A DNA stretch of 9,641 nucleotides from the NCBI GenBank assembly GCA_964012875.1, contig CAXGUU010000120.1:1-9641 (forward strand), in the 5' to 3' direction. This document shows positions 1 through 6,516 of this stretch, in pieces. Numbering within the stretch: position 1 is the stretch's first letter; each line of letters opens with the position of its first letter. The position numbers were made by a program, and so were the translations under genes. The notes under the pieces were generated by a model, which was not told the origin of the DNA, searched no databases, and saw only the letters and a list, made by a program, of their open reading frames with translations. This stretch comes from CAXGUU01 sp964012875 (GTDB taxonomy: Bacteria > Pseudomonadota > Gammaproteobacteria > Ga0077536).

Positions 1-587
1 GCATCCGCGCCCTGGACTGCGCACGGGTAGACAATGACCTCGACAGCCGGGCAGCGCCGCTTCAGGACCGTCAACACGTCGCGAATTGCCGCGCCGGTAG
101 GCGACGTAATAACGCCAACGCAAACCGGCCATTGCGGCAGCGGCTGCTTGAGATCGGCCTCGAACAGGCCTTCGACAAGCAGCTTTTGTTTCAGCTGCTC
201 AAATCTGAGTCTCAAGGCGCCCTCACCGGCCGGCTCCAACGCGTCAACAACCAGCTGGTAGTCACCCCGCGCCGGGTAAAGGCTGACTTTGCCTCGTGCC
301 ATCACCTGCAAACCGTTCTCCGGCGCGAAGCGCAGCCGTCGGTTACGATTTTTGAACATCGCGCAGCGAATCTGTGCGTGCGCGTCTTTCAGGGTGAAGT
401 AGATGTGGCCGGAGGCGGGTCTGGCGATGTTGGAAATCTCACCTTCCACATCCACTGCGCCAATATTGCGCTCTAAAGTAACCCGTACTGCCTCATTCAA
501 CGACGAAACGGTGTAAATTTTCCGACTGTCATGGCCTGACGAAGCCTCGATTGAAGCGGCTTCGCTATGTGGGGGGGACTGCGACAT
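1..587 (-). CDS. xseA: Exodeoxyribonuclease VII large subunit, N-terminal part (cut by window edge)
   Basis: XseA is the large catalytic subunit of exonuclease VII, a cytoplasmic single-strand DNA exonuclease that with XseB degrades ssDNA to oligonucleotides. Seen here: 195 complete codons read on the minus strand from the ATG at 587-585, with the C-terminal half beyond position 1. Residues about 24-118 form the N-terminal OB-fold region, including GEISN and PASGHIYFTLKD (residues 57-68), then RCAMFKNRNRR. A second block begins near residue 155 with GVITSPTGAAIRD and YPCAVQG, the start of the catalytic domain. The match to the E. coli protein is collinear, but the tail before IYTVS is about 15 residues longer. 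No other in-frame start is available, and the Shine-Dalgarno sequence is weak (GGTAA only). The gene diverges from guaB, as in E. coli and Pseudomonas. Codons 4-6 contain a run of seven C (G571-G577 on the plus strand). Confidence 0.95.
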   Translation of the reverse strand, partial: MSQSPPHSEAASIEASSGHDSRKIYTVSSLNEAVRVTLERNIGAVDVEGEISNIARPASGHIYFTLKDAHAQIRCAMFKNRNRRLRFAPENGLQVMARGKVSLYPARGDYQLVVDALEPAGEGALRLRFEQLKQKLLVEGLFEADLKQPLPQWPVCVGVITSPTGAAIRDVLTVLKRRCPAVEVIVYPCAVQGAD

Positions 588-615
588 TTACCGGGTTTCG
601 GGCAGACTCTATAAT
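587..615 (+). promoter_or_regulatory. Predicted sigma70 promoter for guaB
   Basis: A perfect -10 hexamer TATAAT lies at 610-615, and TTTACC (4 of 6 to TTGACA) lies at 587-592 with an ideal 17-bp spacer. Transcription should begin near 621-622, giving a leader of about 27 nt to the ATG at 649. The bases just after the -10 (616-622, CGCCGGC) are entirely G/C, a discriminator of the type that makes promoters sensitive to ppGpp/DksA. The E. coli guaB promoter is known to be growth-rate and stringently controlled. The -35 box overlaps the first codon of the divergent xseA. I found no convincing PurR operator. Confidence 0.7.
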
Positions 616-648
616 CGCCGGCCTCCATTTTACGGGATGCCCGCCAGC

Positions 649-2112
649 ATGCGCATCGTAGAAGACGGATTGACGTTTGACGACGTCCTTCTGATTCCGG
701 ATTATTCCGAAGTCCTTCCGCGCGAGGCCGACCTCAAAACGCGTCTGACCAGGGATATCGAACTCAATATCCCGTTGCTTTCCGCGGCGATGGATACGGT
801 CACCGAAGCGCGCCTGGCGATTACGATCGCCCAGGAAGGTGGCATCGGTATCATTCACAAAAATATGAGCCCGGACGAGCAGGCACTGCAGGTCCGCTCG
901 GTTAAAAAGTTCGAAAGCGGGGTTATTCGCGATCCGATCACAACAACCCCCGATACCTCGATTGGTGAAGTGCTTTCGCTGACCCGGGCCCAGGGCATTT
1001 CCGGTGTCCCGGTCGTCGAAGGCGGTCACCTGGTCGGCATCGTGACCAGTCGCGATCTGCGCTTCGAGCGTCGTTTTGATGCACCGGTCAGCGAAATCAT
1101 GACGCCCAAGGACCGACTGGTCACGGTTAACGAAAACGCCGAGAAGAATGATGTGATTTCCCTGCTGCACCAGCACCGAATCGAGAAGATTTTGGTCGTT
1201 AACGACGACTTTGAACTGCGCGGCATGATCACCGTTAAAGACATTCAAAAAGCGGACGAGTATCCGAACGCCTGTAAAGACGATGACGAGCGCCTGCGCG
1301 TCGGCGCTGCCGTCGGCGTCGGGGCCGGCACACATGAACGGGTGAGCGGCCTGATGGAAGCCGGTGTAGACGTGATCGTGGTCGATACAGCACACGGCCA
1401 CTCAAAGGGTGTGCTGGACACCATCAAATGGGTCAAGTCCAGCTACCCCGAGTGCCAGATTATTGGTGGCAACATCGCCACCGGCGATGCTGCAAAAGCG
1501 TTGGTCGAGGCTGGCGTAGACGCGGTAAAAGTCGGCATCGGACCCGGTTCCATTTGCACCACCAGAATTGTGACCGGGATCGGCGTACCGCAAATCACCG
1601 CCGTCGCCCGCGTCGCCGAAGCGTTGGGTGGAACGAATATCCCACTGATATCAGACGGTGGCATACGCTACTCGGGCGACGTCGCCAAGGCGCTCGTGGC
1701 GGGCGCCAATAGTGTCATGATCGGCTCAGTCTTTGCCGGCACTGAAGAGGCGCCGGGCGAGGTCGAGCTCTACCAGGGACGCTCTTACAAATCTTATCGA
1801 GGTATGGGCTCGCTGGGTGCAATGACCCAGACCCACGGTTCATCGGATCGCTATTTTCAGGAAAGCGACGAAATCGAAAAGCTGGTACCGGAAGGCATTG
1901 AAGGTCGGGTGCCCTACAAAGGGTCGCTGAGTGTCATCGTTCACCAGATGGTGGGCGGCCTGCGCGCTGCCATGGGGTACACGGGATGCAAGGACATCGG
2001 CGAGTTCCGTACCAAACCCAAGTTTCTGCGCGTAACCGCTGCCGGTATTCGCGAGAGTCACGCCCATGATGTTCAAATTACCAAAGAGGCTCCAAATTAT
2101 CGGCTCGATTAA
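649..2112 (+). CDS. guaB: Inosine-5'-monophosphate dehydrogenase (IMPDH)
   Basis: GuaB oxidises IMP to XMP with NAD+, the first committed step to GMP, in the cytoplasm. The protein is 487 aa; the E. coli enzyme is 488. Seen: an N-terminal LTFDDVLLIP segment; SAAMDTVTEARLAI near residues 45-60; a CBS-domain (Bateman) pair at about residues 92-205 inserted in the TIM barrel; the catalytic loop GPGSICTTR with the nucleophile Cys303; the IMP-binding SDGGIRYSGD; the flap region RSYKSYRGMGSLGAM; and a C-terminal ITKEAPNYR. An in-frame ATG at 637 would add four residues, but ATG 649 aligns with the E. coli and Pseudomonas start, leaves room for a weak GGGAT ribosome-binding site at 634-638, and fits the predicted transcript start. 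It is the first gene of a likely guaBA operon, although the spacer to guaA is unusually long. Confidence 0.97.
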   Translation: MRIVEDGLTFDDVLLIPDYSEVLPREADLKTRLTRDIELNIPLLSAAMDTVTEARLAITIAQEGGIGIIHKNMSPDEQALQVRSVKKFESGVIRDPITTTPDTSIGEVLSLTRAQGISGVPVVEGGHLVGIVTSRDLRFERRFDAPVSEIMTPKDRLVTVNENAEKNDVISLLHQHRIEKILVVNDDFELRGMITVKDIQKADEYPNACKDDDERLRVGAAVGVGAGTHERVSGLMEAGVDVIVVDTAHGHSKGVLDTIKWVKSSYPECQIIGGNIATGDAAKALVEAGVDAVKVGIGPGSICTTRIVTGIGVPQITAVARVAEALGGTNIPLISDGGIRYSGDVAKALVAGANSVMIGSVFAGTEEAPGEVELYQGRSYKSYRGMGSLGAMTQTHGSSDRYFQESDEIEKLVPEGIEGRVPYKGSLSVIVHQMVGGLRAAMGYTGCKDIGEFRTKPKFLRVTAAGIRESHAHDVQITKEAPNYRLD

Positions 2113-2131
2113 GCCGGGTACGGTTTAATCG
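2106..2131 (+). other. Strong hairpin overlapping the guaB stop codon
   Basis: Bases 2106-2116 pair with 2121-2131 to form an 11-bp stem (ten Watson-Crick pairs and one G-T) closed by a GGTA tetraloop. The guaB TAA codon (2110-2112) lies inside the left arm. No T-tract follows (next bases GATTTCC), so it does not look like a complete rho-independent terminator. Plausible roles are 3'-end protection, partial attenuation, or an mRNA processing boundary between guaB and guaA; this is inference from structure only. Confidence 0.5.
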
Positions 2132-2150
2132 GATTTCCGAGCATTAGCAG

Positions 2151-2263
2151 GGCAATGCAAAACGTAGCGAGCGAAGCGCGGACCGGAGTGCACAGGAGTC
2201 AATGAGGACCGAAGACGAGCCCGTAACCCCGCCCATGGCCTCCGCAGTAGTTTTGCGTAGTCC
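2151..2263. repeat. Repeat-like intergenic block with inverted ends (possible MITE or REP-type element)
   Basis: This block fills most of the guaB-guaA spacer. Its ends carry a perfect 7-bp inverted repeat, GCAAAAC (2157-2163) and GTTTTGC (2250-2256), which extends outward imperfectly to GG at 2151 and CC at 2263. Nested inside is GCGGA (2178-2182) with TCCGC (2241-2245). There are internal near-direct repeats GGACCGGAG (2180-2188) and GGACCGAAG (2206-2214), and the palindromic core CCATGG. This architecture is not needed for a guaBA operon and looks like a dispersed non-coding repeat. There is only one copy in this window, so dispersal is unproven. Confidence 0.4.
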
Positions 2264-2279
2264 TGTTAGACCCCGATGA
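2202..2279 (+). CDS. Possible 25-codon upstream mini-ORF coupled to guaA
   Basis: An ATG at 2202 opens 25 sense codons (beginning MRTEDEPVTPP and ending SPVRPR) that stop at TGA 2277-2279, overlapping the guaA ATG in an ATGA arrangement. AGGAG at 2194-2198 precedes it, but only 3 nt upstream, closer than usual. guaA itself has no visible Shine-Dalgarno sequence, so ribosomes ending this mini-ORF could restart on guaA. The peptide resembles nothing I recognise and lies mostly within the repeat-like block, so it may be a chance ORF. Confidence 0.2.
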   Translation: MRTEDEPVTPPMASAVVLRSPVRPR

Positions 2280-3859
2280 ATTCTTCAGCGGACGTGCATG
2301 GCGATCGAATCCTGATCCTGGATTTCGGCTCGCAATATACCCAGCTCATCGCCCGACGCATTCGGGAAGCCCACGTCTACTGCGAAATCTGGCCCTACGA
2401 CGTCACTATCGACCGCATTCGCGAATTCAGCCCGAAGGGTATCGTCCTGTCCGGCGGCCCGGAATCGGTCAACATGAATGCCGAATTTCGTGCCCCCGAT
2501 GGCCTGTTCGAACTAGGCCTCCCCTGCCTTGGCATCTGTTACGGCATGCAGACGATGGCGACCCAGCTCGGCGGCGAAGTCGAGGCCGCCCCTGAACGCG
2601 AATTTGGCTATGCGCGCGTGCGCGCGCGCGGCCATTCCGACCTGCTCCGCGATATTCAGGACGAGACGAATGACGCAGGTCATGGCCTGCTCGATGTGTG
2701 GATGAGCCATGGCGATCACGTCATCGCGTTGCCCGAAGGGTTCAAGCGCATTGCATCGACCGAAAATGCGCCCATCGCTGGCATTGCCGACGAGCAGCGC
2801 GGTTTTTACGGCCTGCAGTTCCACCCCGAAGTCACACACACCAAACAGGGGCAGGCGATCCTTTCGCGCTTTGTTCACCAGATTTGCGGATGCGAGTCGA
2901 AATGGAACCCGGACAATATTATCGCCGACAGTATTACGCGGATTCGACAACAGGTTGGCAATGACCGCGTGTTGCTGGGTTTGTCCGGCGGCGTGGATTC
3001 TTCTGTTGTCGCGGCGCTGCTGCACAAGGCAATCGGGAAGCAGCTGACCTGTGTCTTTGTAGACAATGGCCTGCTGCGCCAGAACGAAGGCGACGAGGTC
3101 ATGGCTGTCTTCGCCGAGCACATGGGGGTTGATGTCCGCCGCGCGGACGCGGCGGAGCAATTTCTCGGTGCTTTGCACGGCATTGCGGACCCGGAAGAGA
3201 AACGCAAGGTAATTGGCCGCACCTTCATTGAAGTTTTCGAGGCCGAGGCGAGCAAACTCGACAACGTATCCTGGCTTGCCCAAGGAACCATCTACCCCGA
3301 CGTCATCGAATCTGCCGGTTCGAGCACCGGCAAAGCCCATGTCATCAAGTCTCATCACAACGTTGGTGGGCTGCCTGAACATATGAATTTCGAACTACTG
3401 GAACCCCTGCGCGAGTTGTTCAAAGACGAGGTGCGCCAGCTTGGCGTGACGCTCGGGTTGCCGCCGGAAATGGTCTACCGGCACCCCTTTCCGGGGCCGG
3501 GGCTGGGCGTTCGGATCCTTGGCGAGGTGCGGGGCGAATACGCGGATATCCTGCGCCAGGCCGACGCGATTTACCTCGAGGAGATGCGAGATGCAGGCCT
3601 GTATGACCGCGTTAGCCAGGCATTCGCGGTGTTCCTGCCGGTGAAGTCAGTGGGCGTCAAGGGCGACGCGCGCAGCTACGAATACGTCATCGCGCTCAGA
3701 GCGGTGGAAACCATCGATTTCATGACTGCACAATGGGCAAGATTGCCCTACGATTTTCTTGACCTGGTTTCGCGTCGAATCATCAATGAACTGCCAAATG
3801 TGTCGCGGGTAACGTATGACATTTCGGGGAAACCCCCGGCGACAATTGAGTGGGAATAA
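2276..3859 (+). CDS. guaA: GMP synthase, glutamine-hydrolysing
   Basis: GuaA converts XMP to GMP using ATP and glutamine. It is 527 aa; the E. coli enzyme is 525. The N-terminal class I glutamine amidotransferase domain (about residues 11-205) has ILILDFGSQYTQLIARR, the nucleophile Cys88 in GICYGMQ, and the catalytic pair His183/Glu185 in FHPEVTHT. The ATP-pyrophosphatase domain begins near residue 215 with the PP-loop SGGVDSS (237-243), then FVDNGLLR, AQGTIYPDVIES and KSHHNVGGLP. The C-terminal dimerisation domain includes RHPFPGPGLGVR and ends ISGKPPATIEWE, essentially identical to the family. The start at 2276 is the first in-frame start after a TAG at 2267-2269. It lacks a Shine-Dalgarno sequence, which suggests coupling or unusual initiation. 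A 22-bp alternating pyrimidine-purine tract lies at 2609-2630. Confidence 0.97.
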   Translation: MNSSADVHGDRILILDFGSQYTQLIARRIREAHVYCEIWPYDVTIDRIREFSPKGIVLSGGPESVNMNAEFRAPDGLFELGLPCLGICYGMQTMATQLGGEVEAAPEREFGYARVRARGHSDLLRDIQDETNDAGHGLLDVWMSHGDHVIALPEGFKRIASTENAPIAGIADEQRGFYGLQFHPEVTHTKQGQAILSRFVHQICGCESKWNPDNIIADSITRIRQQVGNDRVLLGLSGGVDSSVVAALLHKAIGKQLTCVFVDNGLLRQNEGDEVMAVFAEHMGVDVRRADAAEQFLGALHGIADPEEKRKVIGRTFIEVFEAEASKLDNVSWLAQGTIYPDVIESAGSSTGKAHVIKSHHNVGGLPEHMNFELLEPLRELFKDEVRQLGVTLGLPPEMVYRHPFPGPGLGVRILGEVRGEYADILRQADAIYLEEMRDAGLYDRVSQAFAVFLPVKSVGVKGDARSYEYVIALRAVETIDFMTAQWARLPYDFLDLVSRRIINELPNVSRVTYDISGKPPATIEWE

Positions 3860-3875
3860 AAAGGCGAACTGCCCC

Positions 3876-4364
3876 ATGCCCGTGGCCGAGCGCGGCATTG
3901 ATAACACCGTGACTTCCGACCACTCGACGTGGATGAGGGCAGCCATCTCGCTGGCAGCCGAAGCCGAGTCCCGTGATGAAGTCCCGGTCGCGGCGCTCGT
4001 CGTTAGGGACGGCGATATCATTGGACGCGGATTCAATCAGAATATCGGGCTCGTAGACCCGACAGCGCACGCTGAGATTCTCGCGCTCAGACAGGCTGCC
4101 ATCACCGCGGGCAACCATCGGCTGAGTGGGTGCACGCTCTACACAACGCTCGAGCCCTGCCCCATGTGCGCGGGTGCCATCGTCCACGCCCGCATCCATA
4201 CAGTTGTCTATGGCGCGGCCGACCCGCGCGCGGGCGCCGCCGGCAGTGTGCTTGACCTGCTACAGCACCCAAGCCTGAACCACCGTTGCGAAGTGATTGC
4301 TGGCATCATGAGCGCAGAATGCGGCTCCATGTTGCAGACGTTTTTCAGACGAAAGAGAATCTGA
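3876..4364 (+). CDS. tadA: tRNA-specific adenosine-34 deaminase
   Basis: TadA deaminates A34 to inosine in the wobble position of tRNA-Arg(ACG), letting it read three CGN codons. The protein is 162 aa; the E. coli enzyme is 167. The zinc and catalytic signature is complete: His65 and the proton-shuttle Glu67 in PTAHAEI, and Cys95/Cys98 in TLEPCPMC. The family-typical DEVPVAALVV, GRGFNQNIG, RAGAAGSVLDLL and NHRCEV also align, and a basic FFRRKR tail closes the protein. I chose ATG 3876 because AAGGC at 3861-3865 lies 10 nt upstream and the length fits; a longer frame from 3816 would run into guaA. It follows guaA by 16 nt and precedes pncC by 3 nt, so it is probably co-transcribed with both. 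Confidence 0.95.
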   Translation: MPVAERGIDNTVTSDHSTWMRAAISLAAEAESRDEVPVAALVVRDGDIIGRGFNQNIGLVDPTAHAEILALRQAAITAGNHRLSGCTLYTTLEPCPMCAGAIVHARIHTVVYGAADPRAGAAGSVLDLLQHPSLNHRCEVIAGIMSAECGSMLQTFFRRKRI

Positions 4365-4367
4365 CCG

Positions 4368-4868
4368 ATGGCACTTCCCATTGCCCAGGACGACCTGGAA
4401 ACACGCGCCCGTGACCTGGGTGAATCGCTCTCGGAACGCGGCTGGATGGTTGGCACGGCGGAGTCATGCACGGGCGGTTGGATTGCGCAAACGATGACGG
4501 CTGTTGCCGGTAGCTCTGACTGGTTCGAATCGGGGCTGGTGACCTATTCGAATGCCGCCAAATCGGCATTACTGCATGTCAAAGGTACTACTCTGGCAGC
4601 CTATGGTGCAGTGAGCGAGCGGACGGCAGCGGAAATGGCTGAGGGGGTGCTGGGTTCACTTGCCGTTGACTGCTCGATTTCAGTCACCGGCGTGGCGGGT
4701 CCGAGCGGCGGGACCGATGACAAGCCGGTAGGCATGGTGTGTTTCGGTTTCGCGGTCAACGGGCGGAAAACGGTCACGGCTACCAAGCACTTTGAGGGTG
4801 ATCGTCGGGCGGTACGCGCACAGTCAGTCGCCTTCGCGCTCGAACAGCTTTCGCAAGAATTGGCGTAA
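4368..4868 (+). CDS. pncC: Nicotinamide-nucleotide amidohydrolase (CinA C-terminal domain family)
   Basis: PncC deamidates nicotinamide mononucleotide to nicotinate mononucleotide, recycling NMN (for example that released by NAD-dependent DNA ligase) into NAD. It is 166 aa, close to the 165-aa E. coli PncC, and is a stand-alone domain without the N-terminal MoCF-like part of full CinA. Seen: the conserved AESCTGG block (residues 31-37) with Ser33 in the position assigned as the nucleophile in the family, the VTYSNAAK block (58-65), and VTGVAGPSGG (106-115) followed by KPVG. The start at ATG 4368 is 3 nt after the tadA stop, with a weak AAAGAG upstream. pncC lies directly before recA in E. coli; here thpR is placed between them. 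Confidence 0.93.
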   Translation: MALPIAQDDLETRARDLGESLSERGWMVGTAESCTGGWIAQTMTAVAGSSDWFESGLVTYSNAAKSALLHVKGTTLAAYGAVSERTAAEMAEGVLGSLAVDCSISVTGVAGPSGGTDDKPVGMVCFGFAVNGRKTVTATKHFEGDRRAVRAQSVAFALEQLSQELA

Positions 4869-4870
4869 GC

Positions 4871-5395
4871 TTGCCGCGACTTTTCTTTGCCGTCGTTCCG
4901 CCCGTCGGTGTTGGCGACACAATCGCAGAATTCGTCCGCAAAAACGTCGATGTGGCGACGGCCAGGCCGATCAGGAAAGAGAATTACCACCTGACACTAA
5001 AATTTCTTGGAGAGGTGGACACCGCCCTCGCCGCCCGACTGGAGCAGACCGAATTCACGGAGCTGCCGGCACCATTTTCGCTGCATCTCGACCTTGCCGG
5101 CTGCTGGCCTCGGGCAGGCGTCGCATGGCTCGCACCGCGGGAACCGCCAGGGCCGCTTTTGCGCTTGCAAGCAGCCATCGACCGCCTGCGCGGGATGCCA
5201 ATCGACACCCAGGCGTATTTCCCGCACTTAACCATTGCGCGGCGATTTACCGACGAGCGCGCAGTGGGACGCAAACAACCGCGAATTTCCTGGCAAATTA
5301 CCAATTTCCACCTGGTTGAATCGCGCCTGGGCGGTGGCGGCGCCCGCTACTTCTCGCGACGCTGCTGGTCGCTGCCGGCCGCTATTCCAGATTAA
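4871..5395 (+). CDS. thpR: RNA 2',3'-cyclic phosphodiesterase (2'-5' RNA ligase, 2H family)
   Basis: ThpR (LigT family) hydrolyses 2',3'-cyclic phosphate ends of RNA and can reversibly join 2'-5' linkages in tRNA halves in vitro; its cellular role is not settled. The 174-aa product has the two defining HxTx motifs, His40-Leu-Thr42 (in YHLTLKFLGE) and His119-Leu-Thr121 (in FPHLTIAR), about 79 residues apart as usual. The N-terminal RLFFAVVPP strand matches the family opening RLFFA. The start is TTG 4871, two bases after the pncC TAA. No ATG or GTG lies in frame upstream and no strong Shine-Dalgarno sequence is visible, so translational coupling to pncC is likely. Confidence 0.92.
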   Translation: MPRLFFAVVPPVGVGDTIAEFVRKNVDVATARPIRKENYHLTLKFLGEVDTALAARLEQTEFTELPAPFSLHLDLAGCWPRAGVAWLAPREPPGPLLRLQAAIDRLRGMPIDTQAYFPHLTIARRFTDERAVGRKQPRISWQITNFHLVESRLGGGGARYFSRRCWSLPAAIPD

Positions 5396-5420
5396 ACCGG
5401 GGTCTGAGCTATGCGATAAT
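5391..5420 (+). promoter_or_regulatory. Predicted recA promoter (extended -10)
   Basis: GATAAT at 5415-5420 (5 of 6 to TATAAT) is preceded by TGC at 5412-5414, giving an extended -10 element. The -35 is poor: TTAAAC at 5392-5397 with a 17-bp spacer, overlapping the thpR stop. A start near 5427 gives a leader of about 43 nt. A second option, TTGACC at 5421-5426 as -35, has only weak -10 partners. No CTGT-N8-ACAG LexA site is visible between 5396 and 5469. An 8-bp palindrome, AATCGATT, occurs at 5439-5446; its meaning is unknown. Confidence 0.45.
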
Positions 5421-5469
5421 TTGACCGCTGGAAGGAACAATCGATTCACCCACAACGAGGACATGACTA

Positions 5470-6516
5470 ATGGATGAAAACAAGCAAAAAGCGCTAGGAG
5501 CGGCGCTGTCCCAAATCGAAAAGCAATTTGGCACCGGTTCGATCATGCGCATGGGCGATGGTGGTGCCATTGCCAATATCAGCGCTGTATCAACGGGTTC
5601 CCTGAGCCTTGATATCGCACTCGGCGTCGGGGGTCTGCCAAAAGGTCGGGTGGTCGAAATCTTTGGCCCTGAGTCCTCCGGTAAAACCACGCTGACCCTG
5701 CACGTTGTCGCCGAAGTACAAAAAATGGGTGGCACCGCTGCCTTCATCGACGCAGAGCACGCGCTTGATCCGCAGTACGCGGAGCGTGTCGGCGTGAATG
5801 TCGAGGAGCTGCTCGTTTCACAACCGGATACCGGCGAACAGGCACTTGAAATTACCGACATGCTGGTGCGCTCAAGCGCAGTGGACGTGATTGTGATTGA
5901 CTCGGTCGCTGCATTGACGCCGAAAGCAGAAATCGAAGGCGACATGGGCGATAGCCATGTCGGGCTGCAGGCACGATTGATGTCGCAGGCGTTGCGTAAG
6001 CTGACGGCAAATATAAAACGCTCGAATACCCTGGTCATCTTCATCAACCAGATCCGCATGAAAATCGGAGTGATGTTCGGCAGCCCGGAAACGACCACGG
6101 GCGGCAACGCGCTTAAATTCTATTCATCAGTCCGGCTCGATATCCGGCGCATTGGCTCCCTGAAGCGGGGCGATGAAATCATCGGAAACGAAACGCGAGT
6201 CAAGGTTGTCAAGAACAAGGTGGCGCCTCCGTTCAGGCAGGCCAACTTCGATATCCTGTACAACGAAGGCGTATCGCGGGAGAGCGAGATCATCGAAATC
6301 GGCGTCGAACAGAACCTGGTTGAGAAGACCGGCGCGTGGTACAGCTATAACGGCGACAGGCTTGGTCAGGGCAAGGAAAACGCCCGCCAGCACCTTAAAG
6401 ACAACCCGGAGGTCGCGCGGGAACTCGAAGCGGGTATTCGTAGCCGGCTGATCCCGGATTCAGTACCGGTTGAGCCGCAGGGCGATGAGACCGAAACCGA
6501 GGAGGCGGAAGCCTGA
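5470..6516 (+). CDS. recA: Recombinase A
   Basis: RecA forms ATP-dependent filaments on ssDNA, pairs homologous strands, and stimulates LexA self-cleavage. It is 348 aa; the E. coli protein is 353. Seen: the N-terminal DENKQKALGAALSQIEKQFG helix; Walker A GPESSGKT (66-73); AFIDAEHALDP; Walker B VIVIDS (140-145) followed by VAALTPKAEIEGDMGDSHVG; NQIRMKIGVMFGSPETTTGGNAL containing the DNA-binding loop L2; and the C-terminal domain with AWYSYNGDRLGQGKENA. It ends in a short, strongly acidic tail (DETETEEAEA), the kind of tail known to restrain E. coli RecA. GAGG at 5457-5460 lies 9 nt before ATG 5470. The last codons also carry the GGAGG that seems to serve recX. No intein or frameshift is seen. 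Confidence 0.98.
   Translation: MDENKQKALGAALSQIEKQFGTGSIMRMGDGGAIANISAVSTGSLSLDIALGVGGLPKGRVVEIFGPESSGKTTLTLHVVAEVQKMGGTAAFIDAEHALDPQYAERVGVNVEELLVSQPDTGEQALEITDMLVRSSAVDVIVIDSVAALTPKAEIEGDMGDSHVGLQARLMSQALRKLTANIKRSNTLVIFINQIRMKIGVMFGSPETTTGGNALKFYSSVRLDIRRIGSLKRGDEIIGNETRVKVVKNKVAPPFRQANFDILYNEGVSRESEIIEIGVEQNLVEKTGAWYSYNGDRLGQGKENARQHLKDNPEVARELEAGIRSRLIPDSVPVEPQGDETETEEAEA
6501..6505 (+). promoter_or_regulatory. Ribosome-binding site deciding the recX start
   Basis: GGAGG, a full anti-Shine-Dalgarno match, sits inside the last codons of recA and 7 nt before the CTG at 6513. No other initiation-like codon with a comparable site exists upstream of the conserved part of recX, so this site is the main argument for the CTG start. 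The same bases encode acidic-tail residues of RecA, so coincidence is possible. Confidence 0.6.

Noticed and set aside
607..632. Promoter for xseA on the minus strand
   Set aside because: A TAAAAT hexamer (632-627) is present, but the -35 position (655-650) matches only 3 of 6, so I did not list it although xseA probably starts somewhere here.
565..1401. Long minus-strand open frame (278 codons) opposite guaB
   Set aside because: It lies antisense to the unmistakable guaB, shows no recognisable domain, and is expected as a frame shadow in GC-rich coding DNA.
2154..2170. PurR operator before guaA
   Set aside because: The GCAAAACG sequence has one A too many relative to the PurR core GCAA-N-CG and lacks the matching right half; it is better explained as the end of the inverted-repeat block.
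2513..3382. Long minus-strand open frame (289 codons) opposite guaA
   Set aside because: Antisense shadow of guaA with no family resemblance and no ribosome-binding site that stands out.
3816..3875. Extended N-terminus for tadA
   Set aside because: It would overlap the guaA end by 44 bp, adds residues absent from the family, and ATG 3876 has a usable AAGGC site.
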